A program made the position numbers and the translations under genes. Source: Rhodocyclaceae bacterium (GTDB lineage Bacteria; Pseudomonadota; Gammaproteobacteria; Burkholderiales; Rhodocyclaceae). Taken from it: a stretch of 6,712 bases of DNA. The DNA lies in assembly GCA_030682595.1 (NCBI GenBank), contig JAUXNZ010000210.1, positions 1-6,712 of the forward strand, read 5' to 3'. Shown here piece after piece: positions 1 through 6,065 of the stretch. Every line of letters starts with the position of its first letter. Within the stretch, counting starts at the first letter, position 1. A model generated the notes under the pieces. It had not been told where the DNA came from. It worked only from the letters and a program-made list of their open reading frames with translations, and ran no database searches.

Positions 1-447
1 TTCATCAATGATCAGCAGCCGGGTATGGCACAGGCGCAGGAGATGGATGACCTGATAGCGCAGCTTGCTCGCCGGATCGCTTGCCCGGTAGGGCGTAAAG
101 AAGCGCTCAAGGATCGAGATGTACAGACCCTTCTCGTCAGCAGAAGGTGGTGCTTCGGCAAGAATCACGGGCTTCACGGGATCCGCATCGTCATCAACGT
201 AGCCTTTTCCATGCAAGTCGCAGAAGCGCCTGACGACGGTTGTTTTGCCGTTGTTCGGTTCCCCGACGATCAGCAGACTCGGCATGCGAGGCCTCGTCGG
301 TTTCTCCATCAGGCCACGCAAGGTATCGAGGACGCGATTGGCGACCGGATAGGCGATCCAGCGCGGTTCGTCGAGGAAGGCGATCCTATCCTTATCGGAC
401 ATGCCCATGATGTGCCGGAAGTCCGGGTGAATATGGTCGAGGTTCAT
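1..447 (-). CDS. tniB: TniB/TnsC-family AAA+ transposition regulator, partial (N-terminal 149 residues)
   Basis: TniB/TnsC ATPases bind ATP and DNA, take target information from a selector protein and activate the DDE transposase at the chosen site. I read 149 codons from ATG at 447 with no stop before the window edge, so the C-terminal half is missing. Visible are a Walker A motif GEPNNGKT at residues 62-69 and a Walker B motif LLIIDE at 144-149, cut exactly by the edge. The N-terminus (MNLDHIHPDFRHIMGM...) resembles the start of TniB proteins. The start is firm: a GGAG ribosome-binding site (complement of 455-458) lies 7 bases upstream, and the ATG overlaps the tniA stop as ATGA, so the two genes are probably translationally coupled. 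Family proteins are usually around 300 residues. TniB and TnsC are hard to separate from half a protein. Confidence 0.9.
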   Translation of the reverse strand, partial: MNLDHIHPDFRHIMGMSDKDRIAFLDEPRWIAYPVANRVLDTLRGLMEKPTRPRMPSLLIVGEPNNGKTTVVRRFCDLHGKGYVDDDADPVKPVILAEAPPSADEKGLYISILERFFTPYRASDPASKLRYQVIHLLRLCHTRLLIIDE

Positions 448-2393
448 GCAATATCTCCGAATGCATCGATGTTGTCATCAACAAGGAGGCCGAAGAGCGG
501 TGCGGAGGGCATTGCCGGCACAGCAACAGGTGCAGCCGGCATCGGCTGAGCGGGCGAGACCTTCTTTTCATGCTCCGTGCGCCGCTGCGCCTGGCGTCTG
601 GCTTTCTTCGTCCGCTCCTTGGCTTGGTCGACTTTGCTGCGAAGCTCGGTGACGGCACGGAGTATCTGTCGCTCGTCGACGCTCTTGATGCCTTGCTGTT
701 TCAGCAGATCCTTCGCTGCATCGCGCTCCCAAGTACTCATCGAGGGTAGGGTCTGGTCGGCGAAGGGGATCTTGAAGTACTGCCTGATCTTCGGGTCGAA
801 GAACCAGACAGCGCTGATGTCGCGCGGGTCGCGCCGGAACACAAACTCGCGCTTCTTCGTGCGGTCGTCCTCATCTTCCCTATTGATCCAGGGACGCAAG
901 GCCTCGTCGTAGTAGCGCATGCCGTCGATGGCTACTCCGGTGGTCTGGATGGTGCGGCGGAATGTTGGCAGGAAATCCAAAAGGATCGTCAACCGGTCGG
1001 CAGGGCGGGGCGGAAGGCCAATACCCTGAACATCGCCATGGCCGAAAATGCCGAGCTCCCATTTCTTGAGCGGTGGCAGTCCGATGCTCGAATGCACCCG
1101 ACGGTGATAGACCTTGCAGATCAGGGTCACCAGCCATTCCTCGAACTCCGACTTGGTCATGGTCGCATGCTTCTCGGGGTCGTATCCCTCCTTGTCCTTG
1201 ATCGAGGAGAAAGTTGTCCCCGGTAGGTCGTGGATTTCCTTGAGCAGCGTTCCCAGCGCGCGTTCGATATGTCCCCCGTAGCGCGGCTGCTTTACCGGCC
1301 GGAACTCCAGGTGAATGCCGTAGGCCAGACACGAGCGCTGAAAGTTGTCCGAACGGAAGTCCGCACCGTTGTCGACATGGATAGTCTTGGGAATTCCCCA
1401 AACCGGCCATTCGGCATCGACCTTGTGCAGCAGGAGCCATTCCTCCTTCGGGAGCATGGAATGCGCCACGCACATCGCCACGGAGGTTTCGGATGGCGGG
1501 TCGAACGACAGGTAATAGCCGGTCACCATGCGGCTGTACAAGTCGAGCGCTAGCGTGATCCAGGGCCGGCCGATCGGCTTGCGGTGGATATCATCGACGA
1601 GAATGATGTCGGCAGGGGTATGGTCAATCTGCACCACCGACAAAGGAAACTCCACATTTGGAAACTTCCCGGCCGCCGGAAGGAACTTGTTCTTCGCTTT
1701 CTCCTTGTAGCCGCGGCCCCTGAGCCGCATCCGCTCGGAGATCTTCTCCAGACGGGAACGAATGGTGCTCGGGCTCGGTGCTTCGATACCACGCTCGTTA
1801 CAGCGGCGCTGAACTTCCAGAATGGCTTTTTGCTGGATGGGGCGCTGCTGCGTCAGGTAGTAGTCCTTAATGACCTCCTGGATTACGCTCTCGGCGAAGG
1901 TCGGGATGCGCGGGTTCCCCGGTTTCCAGCCACGTTTCCTGGGTATGAGGGCCGACACCTCACCATAGGCCTTGTAACGATTCAGCCAGCGATAGAGAGT
2001 GGCCGTATCGACGCCAACCTCCTTGGCCTGGCGTTCTACTTCCATCCTGCCAAGATAAAGTGCCGTTATCAGCGGCTTGATCGCTGCAAAGCGCGTTTCC
2101 GCAATCTTCCAGTCCGCGTCGGCGATCTCCGACAGATCCGCAGGCGCCACGCTCGCTTCCCCGACAGAAAGAAGTTCAGAAATTCGCAACGGCACAGCGC
2201 GTCCGCTGTTAACGTCGATGCCGATTGCGGACTCGAAATCCAATACCTGCGTTATCCGGTAGATTGCATCGCCACACCGAACGAGACTATCGACTTTGAC
2301 GACAAGAGGGCGGCGTTGCGGTTCGAATGCTTCCCGCCGCAATTCCGGATCGTCTTCCGAGCTATGGAACGAATCGTCTTTGGCGTCATTCAT
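444..2393 (-). CDS. tniA: TniA/TnsB-family DDE transposase
   Basis: This 649-residue protein is the catalytic transposase that binds the element ends, cuts their 3' strands and joins them to target DNA. Its RNase H-like core shows the full triad: D257 in QIDHT, D341 in IHVDNG and E377 in GGHIERA, with 35 residues between the last two, as in D,D(35)E enzymes. A helix-turn-helix (about 120-155, AKEVGVDTATLYRWLNRY) precedes it and is likely the end-binding region. A Mu-transposase-like beta-barrel domain follows at about 465-545. A charged, probably helical stretch (575-610), a Pro/Ala-rich linker (611-632) and a short acidic tip (LVDDNIDAFGDIA) end the protein. In TnsB relatives the C-terminal tip contacts the TnsC ATPase, and a similar role is inferred here. 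GGAG lies 8 bases before the ATG, and the start overlaps the end of tnsA by 8 bp. The gene looks intact. Confidence 0.96.
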   Translation of the reverse strand: MNDAKDDSFHSSEDDPELRREAFEPQRRPLVVKVDSLVRCGDAIYRITQVLDFESAIGIDVNSGRAVPLRISELLSVGEASVAPADLSEIADADWKIAETRFAAIKPLITALYLGRMEVERQAKEVGVDTATLYRWLNRYKAYGEVSALIPRKRGWKPGNPRIPTFAESVIQEVIKDYYLTQQRPIQQKAILEVQRRCNERGIEAPSPSTIRSRLEKISERMRLRGRGYKEKAKNKFLPAAGKFPNVEFPLSVVQIDHTPADIILVDDIHRKPIGRPWITLALDLYSRMVTGYYLSFDPPSETSVAMCVAHSMLPKEEWLLLHKVDAEWPVWGIPKTIHVDNGADFRSDNFQRSCLAYGIHLEFRPVKQPRYGGHIERALGTLLKEIHDLPGTTFSSIKDKEGYDPEKHATMTKSEFEEWLVTLICKVYHRRVHSSIGLPPLKKWELGIFGHGDVQGIGLPPRPADRLTILLDFLPTFRRTIQTTGVAIDGMRYYDEALRPWINREDEDDRTKKREFVFRRDPRDISAVWFFDPKIRQYFKIPFADQTLPSMSTWERDAAKDLLKQQGIKSVDERQILRAVTELRSKVDQAKERTKKARRQAQRRTEHEKKVSPAQPMPAAPVAVPAMPSAPLFGLLVDDNIDAFGDIA

Positions 2394-3075
2394 TGGTCGG
2401 GCTCCAAAGGTCGGTGAACTCGTTCAAGGGCCGGGTGATATCGCAATCGACCTGACGGGTGGCCAGGAGATGCCAAATGTGCGCTACACCTTCGGCACGG
2501 TATATACCCATGAAGTGGCGTGCGAGGAGGTAATGCACCGGGGCAGAGCCCATCTGCCACAGGGTCTCGACGACTTGCCGGCTTTCCTCGACAGGGAACA
2601 CCATGCGCTTGTAGGGTTCGAGGAAGCGGATGTTCCGCAATGCCTGATCGCGTATCCGCGATTCGTCGTGAATGTGGAATTCCCAGCCTTGATTCCTGGC
2701 GTATCGATAGGCGGCCTTCCACTTCGGTAACCATTGCCGCCAGTGCTTGCGCCATTCGCTCTCTGGCTTGACTTCAACGAGTACTGGCTTCGGGTACTCA
2801 TGGTAGGACTGGTTGCCGAGCCGGTAATAGACGAGGAAATCGGGGGTGTAGTCAAATTGTCGGCCGTTGTGGGCGACAAAGGGAATCCGGCATGGCTGCG
2901 GAATTACGTCGAGGACCGCAAGGCAGAACTCCTTCCGGATCAGGAAGTCCCTCTCAAGTGATGACTCGTAGGGGACGGACGTTTCGCCGCGAAAGACATA
3001 TACGCCCGACAGGCTTCGCCTTGTGGGCCGGATCTTGCGGGTTTGCGCAACAGCATTCTGGGAAGCAGTCAGCAT
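2386..3075 (-). CDS. tnsA: TnsA-family transposon endonuclease
   Basis: TnsA cuts the 5' strands at the transposon ends while the DDE partner cuts the 3' strands, so together they excise the element cleanly. The 229-residue protein shows a PD-(D/E)XK nuclease fold: E41 in YESSLERDF, D79 in DYTPDF, and E101/K103 in VLVEVKPE, matching the catalytic Glu, Asp and Lys arrangement of Tn7 TnsA. The C-terminal part (about 145-229) is less conserved and probably mediates contact with the ATPase. It is the first gene of the operon and closest to the tip, as in Tn7. The ATG at 3075 is preceded by an in-frame stop at 3094-3096, so little extension is possible; the ribosome-binding site is weak. One repeat of the end-binding set lies just 12 bp upstream of the start. 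AbaR islands carry a gene in the same position, which I recall being called tniC. Confidence 0.92.
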   Translation of the reverse strand: MLTASQNAVAQTRKIRPTRRSLSGVYVFRGETSVPYESSLERDFLIRKEFCLAVLDVIPQPCRIPFVAHNGRQFDYTPDFLVYYRLGNQSYHEYPKPVLVEVKPESEWRKHWRQWLPKWKAAYRYARNQGWEFHIHDESRIRDQALRNIRFLEPYKRMVFPVEESRQVVETLWQMGSAPVHYLLARHFMGIYRAEGVAHIWHLLATRQVDCDITRPLNEFTDLWSPTNE

Positions 3076-3086
3076 GGCACAACCCA

Positions 3087-3100
3087 GTCGCAGCTATTTC
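3087..3100 (+). repeat. Transposon end repeat R1 (putative TniA-binding site)
   Basis: This copy reads GTCGCAGCTATTTC and is followed by GATGAAAGT, echoing the CTGAAAGT next to the outermost copy. It is the innermost of four direct repeats and lies 12 bp before the tnsA start, so a bound transposase here could block tnsA transcription or translation initiation. Confidence 0.7.
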
Positions 3101-3117
3101 GATGAAAGTCTAGGACA

Positions 3118-3130
3118 GTCGCAGCTATTG
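3118..3130 (+). repeat. Transposon end repeat R2 (putative TniA-binding site)
   Basis: This copy reads GTCGCAGCTATTG. It is identical to R1 over the first 12 bases and starts 31 bp from it, but diverges afterwards. It lies in the probable promoter region of the tnsA operon. Confidence 0.7.
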
Positions 3131-3141
3131 GCATGATATTC

Positions 3142-3155
3142 GTCGCAATAATTTC
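3142..3155 (+). repeat. Transposon end repeat R3 (putative TniA-binding site)
   Basis: This copy reads GTCGCAATAATTTC followed by AGATT. It starts 24 bp from R2, roughly two helical turns, and is closest in sequence to the terminal copy R4. Confidence 0.7.
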
Positions 3156-3196
3156 AGATTCTATTAACGTAACTCCCTGATGTTGCGTTGACCATT

Positions 3197-3221
3197 GTCG
3201 CACTAATTTCTGAAAGTGACA
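3197..3221 (+). repeat. Transposon terminal sequence with repeat R4 (tip at 3221)
   Basis: This is the outermost repeat (GTCGCACTAATTTC, 3197-3210) followed by TGAAAGTGACA, which ends the element at 3221. Read inward the tip is TGTCACTTTCAGAA, a close match to remembered Tn402/Tn5053 tips (TGTC, then TTTTCAGAA). R4 starts 55 bp from R3, a larger gap than between the inner copies, as in Tn7-type ends with spaced transposase sites. The matching inverted end is outside the window, so the exact terminal base rests on the family rule (...ACA) and on where comM similarity resumes. Confidence 0.78.
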
Positions 3222-3874
3222 GCGGCGGGGTGCCGCGTCCCGGTGAAATTTCCCTCGCCCATCACGGTGTTTTGTTCCTTGACGAACTGCCAGAATTCGA
3301 GCGCCGCGTGCTCGAAGCGCTGCGCGAACCGCTCGAAACCGGCCACATCCGCATCGCCCGCGCTGCGCGCCGCGCCGAGTTTCCGGCGCGCTTTCAACTG
3401 GTGGCGGCGATGAATCCCTGTCCCTGCGGCTGGCTCGGTCACGGCAACGCCAAGTGTCGCTGTACGCCCGACCAGGTGGTGCGCTATCGCGGCAAACTTT
3501 CCGGCCCGCTGCTCGACCGCATCGACCTGATGATCGAAGTACCGGCCGTCACCGAAGCGGAACTGACCGGCCGCGCCGTCGGCGAATCGTCAGTCACTGT
3601 GCGCGAGCGCGTCGCCGCCGCGCGGGAACTGCAGATCACCCGGCAAGGCAAACCCAATGCGGCGCTGACGCCAGACGAAATCGAGCAACATTGCCTGCCC
3701 GATTGCGCCGGCGCGGCCCTGCTCAAGCAGGCGCTGACCCGCCTCGACCTCTCGGCGCGCGCCTACCACCGCATCCTCAAGGTTGCCCGCAGCATTGCCG
3801 ACCTGGCCGGCGAAACCTTCATTCGCGGCCCGCATGTTGCCGAGGCGATCCAATACCGCCGTGGACTCGGTTGA
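3222..3874 (+). pseudogene. comM: comM (YifB, Mg-chelatase-like AAA+ ATPase), C-terminal part cut off by the transposon
   Basis: ComM is a hexameric DNA helicase that promotes branch migration during natural transformation; full proteins have about 500 residues. Only about 216 C-terminal codons remain. The surviving part starts at GGVPRPGEISLAHHG, just before the Walker B motif VLFLDE, and continues through the sensor region QLVAAMNPCPCG, a cysteine-rich CPCG...CRC segment, the SGPLLDRIDLMIEV arginine-finger region and the C-terminal helical domain ending at GPHVAEAIQYRRGLG. The Walker A motif and N-terminal domain are absent and must lie beyond the other transposon end. A TTG-started reading frame at 3188 runs from the transposon tip into this fragment, but its first 11 codons are transposon DNA. 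A fragment without Walker A cannot be an active ATPase. A normal stop is present, and no other damage is seen. Confidence 0.93.
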
Positions 3875-3892
3875 AGGCCCGCCATCCCCCAG

Positions 3893-3912
3893 CCCCTTCC
3901 TCGCGGAAGGGG
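3893..3912. repeat. GC-rich palindrome after comM
   Basis: An 8-bp perfect stem (CCCCTTCC / GGAAGGGG) closes a four-base loop, TCGC on the plus strand and GCGA on the minus strand. It lies 18 bp after the comM stop. No T-run follows, so a classic terminator is doubtful; similar palindromes recur in the other two chromosomal gaps, which favours a dispersed intergenic repeat. Confidence 0.6.
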
Positions 3913-3999
3913 AGACTTGCGGCTCGCTACGCTCGTCTGTCACGGGGAGCGTTGTCCGGGTTGCGGCGCGGCTTGCGCCTGGCGGCGCGTGTCGTCCCG

Positions 4000-4016
4000 G
4001 CTTGGGGCGGCCCGGC
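4000..4016 (+). repeat. 17-bp inverted repeat, copy 1 (partner at 5879-5895)
   Basis: This segment is the exact reverse complement of GCCGGGCCGCCCCAAGC found at 5879-5895. The two copies bracket the permease and thioredoxin-like genes. Weaker similarity continues inward on the far side of each copy, which suggests copies of one intergenic repeat family, not a mobile element with defined ends. Confidence 0.55.
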
Positions 4017-4033
4017 ACCGGGACTGCAGGGGG

Positions 4034-5302
4034 TCAAACAGTCTGCTGGCAGTGCGATTCGCGCACAAAGGGCACGAGGACCAGCGCGCCGACCACGGTG
4101 ACAAACATCAGGCCGAAGCTGGTCTGCCAGGCGGCGGCGTCGTAAAGCCGCGCGCCGCCCGCGAGTTGGCCGCCCCAGCCGCGATCGAGCAGCCAGCCCA
4201 CCCCCGGTTGCAGGAGCATGCCGCCCATCAGCGGGCCCATGTTGACCACGCCGGAAGCCGTGCCTGTCAGGCGCAGCGGCAGCGATTCCTTCGCCCAGGC
4301 AAAGCCGATGATGATGTTGCCCGAGGCAAAACCCGTGATGGCCAGAAGTACGACCATCAGCCAAAGCGGTGGCGCGAGAAAAATCACCGCAAACCAGCCG
4401 GCTGTCGCCACGGCGCCGCTGATGAGGTAAAGCGGCTTGCGTCGACCCAGGCGTTGCGACCAGCTGCCGAGGATTGGTCCGCCCAGCGCCCAGGCCACCA
4501 GCAACGTCGAGGTCACCGCCGCCGCCGCCTTCGGGTCGAGCCCATGTACCTGCCGCAGCCACGGCACGCCCCACAGGCCGGCAAAGGTGAGCACCGCGCC
4601 GGAAAAGCCGATCGGCATCAACATCAACAGCCAGATGTTGCGGTAGGACAGCACCTGAAAGATGCCGGCGAGAATCGGCGGATGACGATGGGTTTCCCCG
4701 CCGCCATGATGGTGACTCTGGTAACCGCGCTCGCTCGGATCGTCGCGCACAAACAGCCAGATCGCGATGCACAGCAGGGTCGCAAAAATTCCGGCGCTGC
4801 CCATTACCATGCGCCAGCCGAAGTTCTCGACCAGCATGCGCAGCGGCACCCCGGCCATCACGCCGCCGACCACGCCCATGAACAGCGCCATGCCCGAGGC
4901 CAGCGCATACTTCTGCGGCGGAAACCAGTGGCTGGCGAGTTTCAGGGTGGACACAAAGGCCACCGCCACCGACGCGCCGACCAGCAGGCGGCCGAAACCG
5001 GCCCAGCCGAAATCCGGCGCGAAGGCGAACAACAGGCTGCCCAGGGCGGCGACGCCAGCGCCACCGGCCAGCACCCGGCGCGGCCCCCAGCGGTCGGCCA
5101 TTACCCCGGTGGGAATCTGCATCACCACATAGGCGTAGAAATAGAAAGCCGACAAATTCCCGAGCGCCGCGCCGCCGATGGCGAAGTCTGCCATCAACTG
5201 GTCGGTCATCACGGCGGGCGCGACGCGCTGGTAGAAGGCGAACAGGTAGAGCAGGGCGCCCAGCCCCCAGATCGTCCAGGCGAGCCGGGCCGGCGGGTGC
5301 AT
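4034..5302 (-). CDS. Major facilitator superfamily permease, substrate unknown
   Basis: This is a predicted inner-membrane secondary transporter of 422 residues with about 12 hydrophobic helices, the usual MFS size. The loop between helices 2 and 3 carries the MFS signature GVMADRWGPRR (66-76), and a degenerate second copy, WSQRLGRRKP (281-290), sits in the C-terminal half. The central cytoplasmic loop between helices 6 and 7 has a histidine-rich stretch, HHHGGGETHRH (197-207), which could bind metal ions but could also be a neutral linker. I chose the ATG at 5302 because it forms a TGATG junction with the stop of the upstream gene, implying coupled translation; a GTG at 5326 would add 8 residues inside that gene. 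Sequence alone does not tell sugar, organic acid or metal transport apart. The partner gene gives no firm clue to substrate. Confidence 0.9.
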   Translation of the reverse strand: MHPPARLAWTIWGLGALLYLFAFYQRVAPAVMTDQLMADFAIGGAALGNLSAFYFYAYVVMQIPTGVMADRWGPRRVLAGGAGVAALGSLLFAFAPDFGWAGFGRLLVGASVAVAFVSTLKLASHWFPPQKYALASGMALFMGVVGGVMAGVPLRMLVENFGWRMVMGSAGIFATLLCIAIWLFVRDDPSERGYQSHHHGGGETHRHPPILAGIFQVLSYRNIWLLMLMPIGFSGAVLTFAGLWGVPWLRQVHGLDPKAAAAVTSTLLVAWALGGPILGSWSQRLGRRKPLYLISGAVATAGWFAVIFLAPPLWLMVVLLAITGFASGNIIIGFAWAKESLPLRLTGTASGVVNMGPLMGGMLLQPGVGWLLDRGWGGQLAGGARLYDAAAWQTSFGLMFVTVVGALVLVPFVRESHCQQTV

Positions 5303-5847
5303 CAAAGCGGAAATTTTTCCACCCACCAGAGCCGCGCGCGCAGGCCGTATTCGGAAGCGTAGCCGACGATGCGGAAACGGATGATGCCTTGGGTATCGAC
5401 AATGAAATGGGTCGGCACGCTCTTCACGCGCCAGAGTTCGGCAATGTCGCCATCGTCATCGATGACGGCGGGCACGCTGAGCCGCCGCCCATGCAGATGA
5501 TCGTCGACAGCCTCCGCATCACCCGACTGCATCGCCACCGACAGCACCGGCCAATCCCTGGCGACAGCCTCGATGTTGCCTTCCTCGGCCCGGCACACCG
5601 GGCACCAGGTCGCCCAGAATGCCACCAGCGTCGGGCGTCCCTGCTGCATTCCGGCCAGGCTGACCGCCACGCCATCATTGCGCACCCCCGCCAGCGGCGG
5701 CGCCGCACCCTCAGGCAGGCCGCGGTTTTGCCAGAGCGTGATGGCAACGACGATAGCGATCAGGAGCAGCGCTTCCAGCGCCCAGCGTTTCCAGCGTTTG
5801 GGGTCGCGCAAAGCGGCGTGGATGGCGATCAGTCGAGGATGGGTCAT
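5302..5847 (-). CDS. Membrane-anchored ScsD/TlpA-like protein disulfide oxidoreductase
   Basis: This 181-residue protein has a basic N-terminus, one membrane helix at about residues 22-39 and a periplasmic thioredoxin-like domain. The active site is WCPVC (81-85, cysteines 82 and 85) in the context AFWATWCPVCRAEE, and the conserved cis-proline is P145 in SVPTHF. The ending GYASEYGLRARLWW is characteristic of the ScsD subgroup of TlpA-like proteins as I recall it; in enteric bacteria ScsD belongs to a copper-tolerance locus. It probably exchanges disulfides in the periplasm, with partner and direction unknown. The ATG at 5847 lacks a clear ribosome-binding site. Just before it lies an inverted repeat (5848-5881). 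The gene is first in a leftward pair with the MFS permease and is divergent from dsbB. ScsB/ScsC partners are not in the window, so scsD as a name is not certain. Confidence 0.88.
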   Translation of the reverse strand: MTHPRLIAIHAALRDPKRWKRWALEALLLIAIVVAITLWQNRGLPEGAAPPLAGVRNDGVAVSLAGMQQGRPTLVAFWATWCPVCRAEEGNIEAVARDWPVLSVAMQSGDAEAVDDHLHGRRLSVPAVIDDDGDIAELWRVKSVPTHFIVDTQGIIRFRIVGYASEYGLRARLWWVEKFPL

Positions 5848-5881
5848 GGCGCAATATTAACGAAAATACAGCGTTTGCGCC
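5848..5881. repeat. 7-bp inverted repeat upstream of the ScsD-like gene
   Basis: GGCGCAA at 5848-5854 pairs perfectly with TTGCGCC at 5875-5881 across a 20-bp AT-richer centre. The inner arm touches the start codon at 5847. It could be an operator, or an mRNA hairpin if transcription starts further upstream. The AT-rich centre (TTAATATT, TATTTT on the minus strand) would also suit a -10 element. None of this is proven. Confidence 0.35.
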
Positions 5882-5895
5882 GGGCCGCCCCAAGC
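5879..5895 (-). repeat. 17-bp inverted repeat, copy 2 (partner at 4000-4016)
   Basis: This copy reads GCCGGGCCGCCCCAAGC on the plus strand and lies in the 218-bp gap between the divergent ScsD-like and dsbB genes. It overlaps the outer arm of the 7-bp inverted repeat at 5848-5881. Confidence 0.55.
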
Positions 5896-5981
5896 AAGCG
5901 CGGCCTGCGGCGCCAGCCGCAATCCGCACCTATGCAAATAGAAGCGGCCCGTAACACGCGCGCGCAGCGCGCCGATTGGAA

Positions 5982-5997
5982 CCCCCCGCGAGGGGGG
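5982..5997. repeat. GC-rich palindrome upstream of dsbB
   Basis: A 6-bp stem (CCCCCC / GGGGGG) closes a GCGA loop, and the G-run continues to eight bases at 5992-5999. The loop is the same as on the minus strand of the palindrome at 3893-3912. It lies about 70 bp before dsbB, an unlikely place for a terminator of either divergent gene. Confidence 0.5.
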
Positions 5998-6065
5998 GGC
6001 GAAGGGAGGCGGGCGTTTACCCGCGCCCTGTTATTATCGTCTTCCCTTTTTTATGAGATCGCGCC

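Larger units (their letters stand above)
1..3221 (-). mobile_element. Tn7-like (TnsA-TniA-TniB) transposon, one end, inserted in comM
   Basis: This is the terminal part of a transposon whose other end lies left of the window. It holds a three-gene core machinery (tnsA, tniA, tniB) transcribed away from the tip, the same arrangement as tnsABC at the right end of Tn7. The tip is placed at 3221: read inward it begins TGTCACTTTCAGAA, which starts with the TGT typical of the family and closely matches the TGTC-TTTTCAGAA tips of Tn402/Tn5053 as I recall them. Directly outside it the reading frame of comM resumes. Four repeats, likely transposase-binding sites, lie within 135 bp of the tip. The element looks less GC-rich than the flanking chromosome, which fits transfer. 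Having TnsA implies cut-and-paste movement, unlike TniA-only elements. The resemblance to AbaR/Tn6022 islands in comM is inferred from gene set and target; no alignment was run. Confidence 0.88.

Noticed and set aside
25..549. Open frame of 174 codons on the plus strand at the left edge
   Set aside because: It is antisense to tniB, whose frame has Walker A and B motifs, a good ribosome-binding site and an ATGA overlap with tniA.
1584..2417. Open frame of 277 codons antisense to tniA
   Set aside because: No motif is seen, and it lies entirely opposite a well-supported transposase gene with its catalytic triad.
3087..3221. CRISPR array or attachment-linked spacer near the transposon end
   Set aside because: The four repeats are short, degenerate and unevenly spaced, and fit transposase-binding sites at a Tn7-like end.
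3188..3874. A 228-codon gene beginning at TTG 3188
   Set aside because: The first 11 codons are transposon terminal DNA. The frame is the truncated comM read backward through the junction, not a real start.
3893..3912. Rho-independent terminator for comM
   Set aside because: The stem is strong but no T-run follows on either strand, and related palindromes occur in places unsuitable for termination.
3917..5362. Open frame of 481 codons on the plus strand opposite the MFS gene
   Set aside because: The translation is rich in His, Gln, Arg and Ala with no recognisable fold, as expected antisense to a GC-rich membrane-protein gene.
3927..5402. Long open frame of 491 codons on the minus strand overlapping the MFS gene
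   Set aside because: It is rich in Arg, Gly and Ala with no domain or hydrophobic helices. It is a frame shadow of the GC-rich MFS gene, whose own frame gives a complete 12-helix permease.
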